From an uncultured Prevotella sp. (GTDB lineage: Bacteria; Bacteroidota; Bacteroidia; Bacteroidales; Bacteroidaceae): a DNA stretch of 22,904 nucleotides. The stretch covers positions 1-22,904 of the forward strand of contig UQTI01000048.1 in the NCBI GenBank assembly GCA_900543975.1, in the 5' to 3' direction. The notes below the pieces were generated by a model. That model saw only the letters and a program-made list of their open reading frames with translations. It had not been told where the DNA came from and did no database searches. The position numbers and the translations under genes were made by a program. Position 1 is the first letter of the stretch. Every line of letters starts with the position of its first letter. This document shows positions 7,750 to 14,923 of this stretch, piece by piece.

Positions 7750-7853
7750 ATGTTTTCCTTAAACGGTCTTTTCTTTAAAACTTGCCAAAGAATATCATTA
7801 TCCGTTGCTACAGTTTTATGTTTTGGGGTGGGCTATGCCGTTAATAATGTGTG

Positions 7854-7885
7854 CAAAGTTAAGGCATTCTACCCAAAGAGCCAAA
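7854..7885 (-). promoter_or_regulatory. Promoter of tRNA-Gly / tRNA-Leu / lipoprotein
   Basis: On the minus strand a TTTG -33 box (7882-7885) is followed after 20 bp by TAACTTTG (7854-7861). It lies about 105 bp upstream of tRNA-Gly. It is the only good promoter before the lipoprotein gene. Confidence 0.7.
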
Positions 7886-7933
7886 ACAATTTACACATTT
7901 TAATAAAATTGTGGCATAATAGCACAATAAATG

Positions 7934-7965
7934 TTTCGGCAAACCGATTTTTTCCATTAACTTTG
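7934..7965 (+). promoter_or_regulatory. Promoter of tRNA-Arg
   Basis: TAACTTTG at 7958-7965 is preceded after 20 bp by TTTC (7934-7937), one base from the -33 consensus. It lies about 105 bp upstream of tRNA-Arg, almost mirroring the divergent promoter. Confidence 0.6.
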
Positions 7966-8071
7966 CACAACCAACTAAAAACTGTTGCCGTTTCATGCTT
8001 TTGTTCATGCCGGAAGCACAGTTGCAAAGCACCGTTTTTTCAGGTCTGCAAACGACCACCAGACGGGTTAT

Positions 8072-8143
8072 GCTCTCATAGTTCAACGGATAGAACGGAG
8101 GTTTCCTAAACCTTTGATCTGGGTTCGATTCCCAGTGAGAGTA
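8072..8143 (+). tRNA. tRNA-Arg (CCU anticodon)
   Basis: The acceptor is GCTCTCA/TGAGAGT with a G-T first pair. The D-arm is AGTTCAACGGATAGAAC, the anticodon loop TTCCTAA has anticodon CCT, and the T-arm is CTGGG-TTCGATT-CCCAG. The discriminator is A and CCA is not encoded. Confidence 0.96.
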
Positions 8144-8490
8144 CAGTCTTTAAGTTATAAAGGAAGTTATCGGAAGTTATAAGGAAGTAAACTCGCTTCG
8201 CGAGAGAAGTTAATGGACAAATGCTTTTCTTATATTATGCTTATAATAAATATTATGTCCGACAACTTTATTATGTTCTACAACTTTATTATGTTCTACA
8301 ACTTTATCCGCCGTAGGTGGATAAACAGCTTCTTAACTTTCGATAATTTTTTTTGACGATCTCTTTTTTTATGAGCCATTCAAGGCTTCACTATCTCAAC
8401 TCTCTTTGCTCTCTTCTCTATCTCAACCCTATCCGCTTTCCGCTCTCAACACTCTTCACTCTCTTCTTTCTCCCCAGACCATTGTCCACG
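8144..8490. other. Repeat-containing gap after tRNA-Arg
   Basis: The region holds short AGGAAGTTAT-type repeats (about 8158-8188), a hairpin CTCGC-TTC-GCGAG (8192-8204), an 18-bp tandem repeat (8251-8304, listed separately) and pyrimidine-rich CTCTTC/TCTCAAC runs (8390-8480). No gene is supported. Confidence 0.65.
8251..8304. repeat. Three tandem 18-bp repeats
   Basis: The unit TATTATGTTCTACAACTT starts at 8251, 8269 and 8287. The first copy differs at two positions and the other two are identical. It is A/T-rich and lies in a gap without genes; no function can be assigned. Confidence 0.8.
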
Positions 8491-8523
8491 AAAAAAGGGC
8501 GCCTACCATCACGGTAGACACCC
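8491..8523 (-). terminator. secDF terminator
   Basis: On the minus strand an 11-bp stem, GGGTGTCTACC / GGTAGGCGCCC (two G-T wobbles), encloses a 5-nt loop and is followed by six Ts. It sits 68 bp beyond the secDF stop. A second small hairpin, GTGCC-CGCT-GGCAC (about 8533-8546), lies between them. Confidence 0.85.
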
Positions 8524-8590
8524 TTCCTCTTGTGCCCGCTGGCACAAATGTTATTTTATTAAATTGAATTATTTTTTCATGTAAAATCTG

Positions 8591-11581
8591 TTACTTTGTT
8601 GCTACCTCAGTGGCCTCCTCATGAACCTCCTTGATGCGGCGTCCCATCACGATGTAGGCGATGGGCGAAGCAACGAAGATTGAAGACAGGGTACCAACGA
8701 CAACGCCGAGGCTCATTGCGAAGGCGAAGCTGCGGATGCTCTCTCCACCGAGGAAGAGGATGCACAGCAACACAAGCAATGTAGAGAGCGAGGTGTTGAT
8801 GGTACGGGCCAGCGTCTGGTTGATTGAGTCGTTGAACAGCTGCTGCAGGTCTGCCTTGGGATGGAGCTGCAGGTTCTCACGAATACGGTCGAACACCACC
8901 ACCTTATCGTTGATAGAATAACCTATCACGGTGAGCACGGCGCCGATGAACGTGAGGTCTACCTCCATAGAGAACGGCATCCAGCCCCAGCACAGCGAGT
9001 AGACGCCGAGCACGGTCACGGTATCCACAGCCAGGGCCAGGGTAGAACCTACCGAGAAGGCCACGTTGTGGAAACGTGCGAGGATGTAGAGGAAGATGGC
9101 CACGAGAGCGATGAGCACGCTCAGGATGGCTCCGTATGTGATGTCCTTAGCCACTGACGGTCCCACCTTTGTAGATGAGATGATTGAGCCTCCCTGACGT
9201 ATGTCGGGGTTCTTGAAGGCCTGAACGTCCTTCTGTGTCACGAGGTTAGCCTTCTTCAGCGCTGTGAACAGCAGTGTCTCGGCCTCGTCGTCAACAGTGG
9301 GTGAGTTGCTCTCAATCTTATAGTTGGTAGACACACGGATGGTCTTGTGGTCGGTACCCAGGGCCAATGCGCTTGATGTGCAGCCAGGGAATGCCTGGTC
9401 GAGCACGGCACGCACCTGCTCAGGCTCTACAGCCTTCTCGAAGGCGATGACGTAGTTGCGACCGCCTGTGAAGTCGATGCTACGGCTCAGACCGCGCACA
9501 CCGAAGCTCACGATGAAGATCACGATCAGCGCAGCGAGCACGGTGAACGTCTTCTTGTAGATGCCCATGAACGGGAAGTGGACGTTCTGCATGAGGTTGC
9601 GTGAAACGCCGGTGCAGAATGTGAGGTTTGTCCAACGGTCCTTCTTCAGCTTGTGCTCGTAAACGAGACGTGTAAGGAACACGGCTGTGAAGAACGAGCA
9701 GCAGATACCGATGATCCATGTTGTGGCGAAGCCGCGGATAGGACCTGTACCGAAGTAGTAGAGGATCACACCTGTTATAATAGAGGTGAAGTTTGAGTCG
9801 AAGATGGCAGAGAAGGCGTTGCTGTAACCCAGCTGCACAGCCTGCTTGATGCCCTTGCCTGCGCGGAGCTCCTCTCGTGTGCGTTCATATATAAGCACGT
9901 TGGCGTCGACGGCCGTACCGAGGGATAGCACCATACCGGCGATGCCGCTCATGGTGAGCGCTGCCTGGAACGATGTCAAGATGCCGAGAGTGAAGAACAG
10001 GTTGACGATGAGGGCGAAGTTGGCCATCATGCCGGGGATCATGCCATACATCACAACCATGTAGAGCATAAGGAGCACGAAGGCGATGATGAATGAGATC
10101 ACACCCTGCTGGATCGACTGGGCACCGAGCGTAGGACCAACCACCTCTTCCTGCACGATGCGTGCGGGGGCGGGCATACGACCCGACTTAAGAGTGTTTG
10201 CGAGGTCCTTGGTGTCCTCGATGGTGAAGTTGCCTGTGATTGACGACTGTCCGCCGGCAATCTCGCCGTTCACGCGTGGAGCCGAGTAAACCGAACCGTC
10301 GAGCACGATGGCGATGGCGCGGCCTATGTTGGCCTTTGTGAGGGCAGCCCAGCGACGGGCACCGTCGGTGTTCATGCTCATGCTAACCTCAGGCTGGTTA
10401 GAGACGTTGTTAAACTGGTCCTTGGCGTCGGTCACCACGTCGCCCTCAAGCGGAGCGCGGCCGTTGGTTGTTGTGACCTTGATGGCGTGAAGCTCATAGA
10501 AGTTTTTTGCCTGTATGCCGTCAGCGGGCTTGGCGCTCCAGAGCAGACGGAGGTTGGCGGGCAGAATCTGCTTTGCCACAGCCGAATAGATGATCTTGTT
10601 CACGGCAGCGGTGTCGCGCACGCTGGCATAGCCCACAACGCTCAGACCCTGTCCGATGACCTGAAGGCGTGAGAGCAGCGGGTGCATCTTCGCCATGTCG
10701 GCCTCGGCCTTCTTTGAAGCCTTGGCACCCTCGTTGTCGGTGCCCTTGAGCTGAAGCTTAGCCTCTTTCTTTGCAGCAGCCTTCACGGTGTCGGCCTTTG
10801 CAGCAGCGGTGTCGGCAGCAGCCTGCTCATGTCCGCCGTTGGCGAAGCGCTGGTCGATCTGTGAGAGCAGCGGTGCTATCTCGTCGGCGTTGAAGGTCTC
10901 CCAGAACTCGAGGTTGGCGCTACCCTGGAGCAACTTACGCATGCGCTCGGGCTCACGGATGCCAGGCATCTCGACCATGATACGTCCTTCCTGTCCCTCC
11001 AGCTTCTGGATGTTGGGCTGCACAACGCCGAACTTGTCGATACGGGTGCGAACGACGTTGAACGAGTTGTCGATGGCTGACGAACACTCGGCACGCAGTG
11101 CCTTCTCCACCTCGCTGTCACTGCTCTGAGCGCTTACCTTGCCCTGCATCTGCTGGGTTGCGAACACCTCAGCCAGACGATGTCCGGGTGCGTTCTTGTG
11201 GTAAGCTTTGATGAACAGTGTGATAAAATCTTTCTGACTTGTCTCCTCTTCAGCCTTTGCTTCCTTCATCGACTTAACGAAGGCAGCATCGGTCTTGTGG
11301 TCAGCGAGTGTCTCGACAACGTCGGGCACGCTCACTTCAAGGATAACATTCATACCGCCCTTGAGATCAAGGCCCAGTCCGATCTGTGTCTCGAGACACT
11401 TCTGATAAGAGTAGATTCCGAGATACTTCACAGAGTCCTTGTAGTCCTGCTGCGCTACAGGATCTTTCAGCTTGGCGGCCTCGCTGTCATAATATTTTGT
11501 GGCAAACGAGAACGACAGATAAAAGATGCTTGCAAGCGTCATGAGGACGGCCATTACAATTACAATTCCTTTGTTCTGCAT
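8591..11581 (-). CDS. secDF: Fused protein-export membrane protein SecDF
   Basis: This 996-residue fusion of SecD and SecF works with SecYEG to pull proteins across the inner membrane using the proton gradient. The SecD half starts with a membrane segment (about 7-27) and the motif GLDLKGG (70-76). The periplasmic P1 region runs to about 480, and five membrane segments follow to about 640. TAVDANVLIYERTREEL (556-572) carries the conserved Asp (559). The SecF half begins near 675 and contains IDFTGG (702-707) and IGYSINDKVVVFDRIREN (886-903). P1 contains an Ala/Lys-rich insertion at about 250-300 that is low-complexity and probably disordered. Fusion of SecD and SecF is normal in Bacteroidota. 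It is monocistronic, with its own promoter and terminator, and is preceded by a possible leader ORF. Confidence 0.97.
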   Translation of the reverse strand: MQNKGIVIVMAVLMTLASIFYLSFSFATKYYDSEAAKLKDPVAQQDYKDSVKYLGIYSYQKCLETQIGLGLDLKGGMNVILEVSVPDVVETLADHKTDAAFVKSMKEAKAEEETSQKDFITLFIKAYHKNAPGHRLAEVFATQQMQGKVSAQSSDSEVEKALRAECSSAIDNSFNVVRTRIDKFGVVQPNIQKLEGQEGRIMVEMPGIREPERMRKLLQGSANLEFWETFNADEIAPLLSQIDQRFANGGHEQAAADTAAAKADTVKAAAKKEAKLQLKGTDNEGAKASKKAEADMAKMHPLLSRLQVIGQGLSVVGYASVRDTAAVNKIIYSAVAKQILPANLRLLWSAKPADGIQAKNFYELHAIKVTTTNGRAPLEGDVVTDAKDQFNNVSNQPEVSMSMNTDGARRWAALTKANIGRAIAIVLDGSVYSAPRVNGEIAGGQSSITGNFTIEDTKDLANTLKSGRMPAPARIVQEEVVGPTLGAQSIQQGVISFIIAFVLLMLYMVVMYGMIPGMMANFALIVNLFFTLGILTSFQAALTMSGIAGMVLSLGTAVDANVLIYERTREELRAGKGIKQAVQLGYSNAFSAIFDSNFTSIITGVILYYFGTGPIRGFATTWIIGICCSFFTAVFLTRLVYEHKLKKDRWTNLTFCTGVSRNLMQNVHFPFMGIYKKTFTVLAALIVIFIVSFGVRGLSRSIDFTGGRNYVIAFEKAVEPEQVRAVLDQAFPGCTSSALALGTDHKTIRVSTNYKIESNSPTVDDEAETLLFTALKKANLVTQKDVQAFKNPDIRQGGSIISSTKVGPSVAKDITYGAILSVLIALVAIFLYILARFHNVAFSVGSTLALAVDTVTVLGVYSLCWGWMPFSMEVDLTFIGAVLTVIGYSINDKVVVFDRIRENLQLHPKADLQQLFNDSINQTLARTINTSLSTLLVLLCILFLGGESIRSFAFAMSLGVVVGTLSSIFVASPIAYIVMGRRIKEVHEEATEVATK

Positions 11582-11593
11582 GTTGATTTATTG

Positions 11594-11749
11594 TTATTTT
11601 AAATTTTTGTTTTTTCTTTCCTTTTCTCCTTGGATCAGCATCCGCATCTGTGGAGGTGGTGGGGTAGGTGCTCCCTTTCCATCGTGTTGTCTCAAGGAGG
11701 TTTTTGTCATCATCATGTCAATCGGCGATAGGTTACTACTTGACAACAT
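11594..11749 (-). CDS. Possible 51-residue leader peptide of secDF
   Basis: An uninterrupted frame starts with ATG at 11749, about 15 bp after the -7 promoter box, and ends with TAA at 11594, 12 bp before the secDF start codon. The protein begins MLSSSNLSPIDMMMTKTS, has a run APTPPPP at residues 27-33 and ends with a very basic tail (EKERKNKNLK). The frame fills almost the whole secDF leader. The start may be held in a stem, because GTCAT..TGTCAA near the ATG can pair with TTGACA..ATGAT downstream of it. There is no hydrophobic export segment, which argues against a SecM/VemP-like force sensor. It resembles no family I can name. Chance openness over 52 codons is possible. Confidence 0.4.
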   Translation of the reverse strand: MLSSSNLSPIDMMMTKTSLRQHDGKGAPTPPPPQMRMLIQGEKERKNKNLK

Positions 11750-11763
11750 GACACTTAGGCTTG

Positions 11764-11771
11764 CAAAGTTA
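11764..11771 (-). promoter_or_regulatory. -7 promoter box of secDF
   Basis: The minus strand reads TAACTTTG. A TTTC at 11792-11795, 20 bp upstream, may serve as the -33 box. The leader to the secDF start is about 180 nt. Confidence 0.6.
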
Positions 11772-11943
11772 ATATTTTTTTCAGATTAAGAGAAATGTTT
11801 TGGCGTTTATTTAAAAATAAAGTGGAAAAAGAGCTAAAGCCAAACCCCGCGCCGCGCTGAGCGCGGCGTGGGGAATGTTGAATTTTGAATTTTGAATTTT
11901 GAATTGTCGGCTTTCAGCCGATTTTGAATTTTTCGATTTTAAA
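11772..11943. repeat. Hairpin and AATTTTGA spacer repeats
   Basis: A G/C-rich hairpin, CCCCGCGCCGCGC-TGA-GCGCGGCGTGGGG (11845-11873; 13 pairs with one wobble), is followed by tandem GAATTTT words. A hairpin cassette CGGCT-TTC-AGCCG follows at 11908-11920; it is the same cassette as at 5699-5711. No gene is present. The G/C-rich hairpin could end transcription of the minus-strand EEP gene, but it has no T-run. Confidence 0.7.
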
Positions 11944-11994
11944 GCCCCACGCCGCGCGGAGCGCGGCTCACCCCTCCCCTTATGGCGGGGAGTG
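11944..11994 (-). repeat. G-run/hairpin module, copy 1
   Basis: Read on the minus strand it has the order CACTCCCC, GGGGAGGGG, a hairpin GCCGCGC-TCC-GCGCGGC, then a shortened distal arm GTGGGGC. This is the degenerate member of the five-copy family, with only one distal G-run left. Confidence 0.75.
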
Positions 11995-12014
11995 AATGGC
12001 CTGAGCTACAGGAA

Positions 12015-12099
12015 GCCCCACCCCCGCGCCGCTAAAGCGGCTTGCCCCTCCCCTTCTTGCTCTGGCAAGCGACCAAAGGTCGAGCGAGGGCGGGGAGTG
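12015..12099 (-). repeat. G-run/hairpin module, copy 2
   Basis: The minus strand reads CACTCCCCGCC, then a double-hairpin insert (CGACC-TTT-GGTCG and CTTGC-CAGA-GCAAG), GGGGAGGGG, a hairpin GCCGC-TTTA-GCGGC, and GGGGGTGGGGC. The same double-hairpin insert occurs in copy 4. Confidence 0.75.
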
Positions 12100-12124
12100 A
12101 ATAGCTGGGGCTATAAGAGTTTTG

Positions 12125-12227
12125 AATGTTGAGTTTTCGAATTTTGCGCTCGGCTCGTAAAGACGCTTGCCTAAGCAAGAATTTTCCTCTTTAGAAGGGC
12201 TATCTAATTCTTCACTCTTCGTTCTTC
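12125..12227. repeat. Left arm of a 103-bp inverted repeat around the EEP gene
   Basis: This stretch is the reverse complement of 13434-13536 with a single mismatch (T versus G within CTATC[T/G]AATTC). It includes the hairpin CTTGC-CTAA-GCAAG (12166-12179) and leads into TTCACTCTTC words that stop at the EEP stop codon. Confidence 0.9.
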
Positions 12228-12264
12228 ACTCTTCACTCTTCACTCTTCACTCTTCACTCTTCAC
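12228..12264. repeat. TTCACTC tandem words at the EEP 3' end
   Basis: About five head-to-tail TTCACTC words run right up to the TAA of the EEP gene. The repeat and the coding end abut with no spacer. Confidence 0.75.
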
Positions 12265-13353
12265 TTAATTCCCCCTTCTCTTCACCCAGCATTTTATGGG
12301 ATAGTGGTCGGAGGCTTTGATGGAGCGGTCCACGGAGCAGTTGTAGGGCACGAAATGGTCGGAGCACATGATGTTGTCGATGCGCACGAAGAAAGCGTTG
12401 CTGTTGTAAGAGATGCCGGGACCGTTGCCTGTGGCTGTGTAACAGTCGGTTAGCTCTTTGGCTATGGTGTGGTGGACATAAGATATGGGGTTGTCGTTGA
12501 AGTCGCCGCACAAGATTATGGGGTAGCGTTTATGCTCCCTCACATAACGTGCCACCGCCTCTGCCTGTGGAGCCCTTTTCGCCGTTGCTGTGGCCAGCTT
12601 CGCATAGAGCGTTTTCGACTCCACCTTCATCGAGTCGCCCTTCAGGTCACCCTTCACCATGTTCTTGAAGCGCTCCTTCACCCTCTCGGGCAAGGCGGTG
12701 CTTTCCAGGTGGTTAGCCACGAGGATGGTGGTGTCGGCACGTCCCGTGAGGAGCCAGAAGGCGCATGAGTGGTTGCTCTTCGACTCATACTGCACATACT
12801 CTTTCTTCACGATGGGATATTTTGACAGCACCATGATAACATCGCCGCCCGATGTCTGGTTTCTTGACGTGTCGCGGTAAGCATATTGTGGCGTCATGAT
12901 AGAGTCGAGACGTTTCTGGTGCCACGGACTGCAGTCGGCTTCCTGCAAGCACACGATGTCGGCATTTTCTTCCACAAGATAGCTTAACACCTCACTGTCA
13001 TTCTCATCCACCTGCCATCCGTGGAAGCAGAAGACGTTGTAGCTGATCACCTTCATCGCCCCCTTTGGTGCGCCGCGCACGATGCTCAGCGGACTATAGG
13101 TGCTGATGGGTCCATAGCCCGCGATTAAGCCAAGGAGCGGAATGACAGCCCAGCGCTTACGCACGCAGAGCCAGAACAGCAGAAACAGGATGTTGAGAAC
13201 CAGAAAGACGGGAAACGCCAATCCGATGACCCCAATAAAGGGGTGTGCAGCCGCATTCACGCGGTCGCTATAGCCTAAGAGCAACATTATGATGATGGTC
13301 ACGATGTTGGCTCCTGCAACGAGTCGTAATGTAAAGTCTTTGAGTTGGCTCAT
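12265..13353 (-). CDS. Membrane-anchored endonuclease/exonuclease/phosphatase family protein
   Basis: This 362-residue protein has three N-terminal membrane segments (about 12-27, 38-62 and 68-85) and then an EEP-fold domain (about 100-358). The metal and catalytic motifs are all present: SYNVF with Asn106, CLQEAD with Glu138, NHLES with His215, GDFNDNP with Asp284 and Asn286, and SDHYP with Asp349 and His350. It should be an active Mg-dependent phosphoesterase, but whether it acts on nucleic acid, lipid or a small phosphate ester cannot be told. If the first segments are oriented in the usual way, the domain faces the periplasm. It is co-oriented with the rhomboid gene 410 bp upstream. Both flanks carry large repeat arrays in opposite orientation. 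No clear promoter is visible in the upstream repeats. Confidence 0.88.
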   Translation of the reverse strand: MSQLKDFTLRLVAGANIVTIIIMLLLGYSDRVNAAAHPFIGVIGLAFPVFLVLNILFLLFWLCVRKRWAVIPLLGLIAGYGPISTYSPLSIVRGAPKGAMKVISYNVFCFHGWQVDENDSEVLSYLVEENADIVCLQEADCSPWHQKRLDSIMTPQYAYRDTSRNQTSGGDVIMVLSKYPIVKKEYVQYESKSNHSCAFWLLTGRADTTILVANHLESTALPERVKERFKNMVKGDLKGDSMKVESKTLYAKLATATAKRAPQAEAVARYVREHKRYPIILCGDFNDNPISYVHHTIAKELTDCYTATGNGPGISYNSNAFFVRIDNIMCSDHFVPYNCSVDRSIKASDHYPIKCWVKRRGN

Positions 13354-13602
13354 CTTTTTTAAAGGTAAAAAAGGCTGACGCCTTTATAAGGGAAGAGTGA
13401 AGAGGGAAGAACGAAGAGGGAAGAGGGAAGAGGGAAGAACGAAGAGTGAAGAATTCGATAGCCCTTCTAAAGAGGAAAATTCTTGCTTAGGCAAGCGTCT
13501 TTACGAGCCGAGCGCAAAATTCGAAAACTCAACATTGCGCCATCAGCGCAACAATTCAAAATTCAACATTCAACATTCAAAATTCTTATAGCCCTAGCTA
13601 AT
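13354..13602. repeat. Right-hand spacer mosaic upstream of the EEP gene
   Basis: In order: the hairpin AAAGGC-TGAC-GCCTTT (13370-13385), GAAGAGGGAA/GAAGAGTGAA words (13391-13455), the right arm of the 103-bp inverted repeat (13434-13536), the hairpin TGCGC-CATCA-GCGCA (13536-13550), and AATTCAAC words. Together with the two G-run modules that follow, this fills the 410-bp rhomboid-EEP gap. Confidence 0.8.
13434..13536. repeat. Right arm of the 103-bp inverted repeat around the EEP gene
   Basis: It matches the reverse complement of 12125-12227 at 102 of 103 positions. Near-identity between non-coding copies 1.2 kb apart points to recent copying or gene conversion. Confidence 0.9.
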
Positions 13603-13656
13603 CACTCCCCTCTCCGACGGGGAGGGGCAAGCCGCGAAGCGGCGAGGGGGAGGGGC
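13603..13656 (+). repeat. G-run/hairpin module, copy 3
   Basis: CACTCCCC, a short loop, GGGGAGGGG, a hairpin GCCGC-GAA-GCGGC, then GGGGGAGGGGC. All four G-runs are intact. Confidence 0.8.
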
Positions 13657-13676
13657 TTCCTATAACCCAGGCCATT

Positions 13677-13763
13677 CACTCCCCGCCCTCGCTCGACCTT
13701 TGGTCGCTTGCCAGAGCAAGAAGGGGAGGGGTGAGCCGCGCTCCGCGCGGCGAGGGGGAGGGG
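13677..13763 (+). repeat. G-run/hairpin module, copy 4
   Basis: CACTCCCCGCC, the double-hairpin insert (CGACC-TTT-GGTCG, CTTGC-CAGA-GCAAG), GGGGAGGGG, a hairpin GCCGCGC-TCC-GCGCGGC, then GGGGGAGGGGC. The final C of the module is the last base of the rhomboid stop codon. Confidence 0.8.
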
Positions 13764-14669
13764 CTACTTATTATTAAACAAATGCTTCTTCTCCTCCGCC
13801 GTCAAGCTGTCATAGCCAGACCGTCTGATCTTGTCCAGAATGCGGTCGGTCTCCTCCTGGTTCTGCTTCTTGCGGGCGTTATAATCCCAGTCGGGGTTGC
13901 CGGTGCTTGATGTCATGTTGTCATTCTGTTCAGGCTTTGCGCCCCCTTTCCGCACCTTAAACGTCTGCCAGCCGCGGGTGTAGCGTCCGCCAGCGACGCC
14001 CAAACCATTGTTTTTACGCCAGTAGCGAATGAGGAAGAAGCCCACGACCATGCCGCCGAGGTGAGCAAGATGAGCCACACCGTCGCCAGGCATCGCCATT
14101 GCCGAGGTCACCTCAATGACAGCATAGCCAATGATCAGCCATTTCGCTTTCACAGGGAACGGTATGGGTATGATGAACACCTTGACGTCGGGGAACGTCA
14201 TGCCGAAGGCGAGCAAGATGCCGTAGATGGCACCCGAGGCACCCACCGTGGTCCACAGGTTCAGCACACGCGCCACCTGAGGCTCACTGGCAATGGAGAA
14301 CAGCTGTCCCAAGCCCGTCACCTCCTGCTCACCACTGATGGCGAGCCAGAAATGGACAAGCTGCGCACACTCCTGAAACAGTCCGGCACCAATGCCGCAG
14401 GCGAGATAGAACAGCAGGTATCGCTTTTCGCCCATCGCCCGTTCCACCTGACATCCGAACATCCAGAGGGCAAACATGTTGAACAGCAGATGTGTGAAGC
14501 CGCCGTGAAGGAACATGTAGGTGAACAGCTGATACACCTTAAAGTCGGGAGCCATGAAAAAATGGAGCCCGAACAAGGCGTACGCACTCTCGCTCATGAA
14601 CATCGTCATGAGGTAGCACACCACGTTGATGATGAGCAAATTTCTTGTTATTGTAGGTATGTTTCGCAT
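13764..14669 (-). CDS. Rhomboid family intramembrane serine protease
   Basis: This 301-residue inner-membrane protease cleaves membrane segments of substrate proteins. Six or so hydrophobic segments span about 10-215. The catalytic pair is Ser145 in TVGASGAIYG (141-150) and His203 in HLAHLGG (200-206). The HGGFTHLLFN motif (55-64) with its conserved histidine and asparagine is intact. A hydrophilic cytosolic tail (about 218-301) ends with DRILDKIRRSGYDSLTAEEK, a short helical motif common at the C-terminus of Bacteroidota rhomboids. It is divergent from HU. In related genomes rhomboid genes commonly sit between HU and an EEP-family gene, as here. Its substrates are unknown. The stop codon abuts a repeat module. 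Confidence 0.93.
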   Translation of the reverse strand: MRNIPTITRNLLIINVVCYLMTMFMSESAYALFGLHFFMAPDFKVYQLFTYMFLHGGFTHLLFNMFALWMFGCQVERAMGEKRYLLFYLACGIGAGLFQECAQLVHFWLAISGEQEVTGLGQLFSIASEPQVARVLNLWTTVGASGAIYGILLAFGMTFPDVKVFIIPIPFPVKAKWLIIGYAVIEVTSAMAMPGDGVAHLAHLGGMVVGFFLIRYWRKNNGLGVAGGRYTRGWQTFKVRKGGAKPEQNDNMTSSTGNPDWDYNARKKQNQEETDRILDKIRRSGYDSLTAEEKKHLFNNK

Positions 14670-14748
14670 CTTTTTTTGTTTTCTTGTTATCCAAGCAACG
14701 CGGCTTCGTTCCTTTCAATATCTCTTGAAAATAAAGCCGTTGACGGCG

Positions 14749-14756
14749 CAAAATTA
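14749..14756 (-). promoter_or_regulatory. -7 promoter box of the rhomboid gene
   Basis: The minus strand reads TAATTTTG, a match to TAnnTTTG, 80 bp upstream of the start. No clear -33 box is found at the usual spacing. Confidence 0.4.
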
Positions 14757-14834
14757 CGAAAAATATCCCGTAAAGAGCTTAAAAAACATGTGTAAGCGTT
14801 TTTTTTTCGTTATTTTACTCACTTTTTTCCTTTT

Positions 14835-14869
14835 TTTGTTGGGTTTAAGAAATGAAAATACTATATTTG
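14835..14869 (+). promoter_or_regulatory. Promoter of the HU gene
   Basis: TATATTTG (14862-14869) matches the -7 consensus. TTTG at 14835-14838 is 23 bp upstream, a little far; GTTG at 14838-14841 gives a 20-bp spacing. The start codon is 54 bp downstream, with an A/T-rich leader and no Shine-Dalgarno sequence. Confidence 0.6.
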
Positions 14870-14923
14870 TCGCATAAAAACAAAACGACATAACATTATT
14901 AATCAATAAAATACATCATTTCT

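Larger units (their letters stand above)
7750..8071. other. Divergent tRNA promoter region
   Basis: This 322-bp gap separates the minus-strand tRNA-Gly/tRNA-Leu genes from plus-strand tRNA-Arg. It holds one promoter for each side, listed separately. No ORF is credible here. Confidence 0.7.

Noticed and set aside
8072..8590. Integrated element at tRNA-Arg
   Set aside because: There is no integrase and no repeat of the tRNA 3' end in the window.
11526..11789. Plus-strand frame across the secDF leader
   Set aside because: It overlaps the secDF start antisense and runs through the promoter; nothing supports it.
14061..14795. 244-codon plus-strand frame opposite the rhomboid gene
   Set aside because: Shadow of the rhomboid gene; His/Glu-rich composition and no domain.
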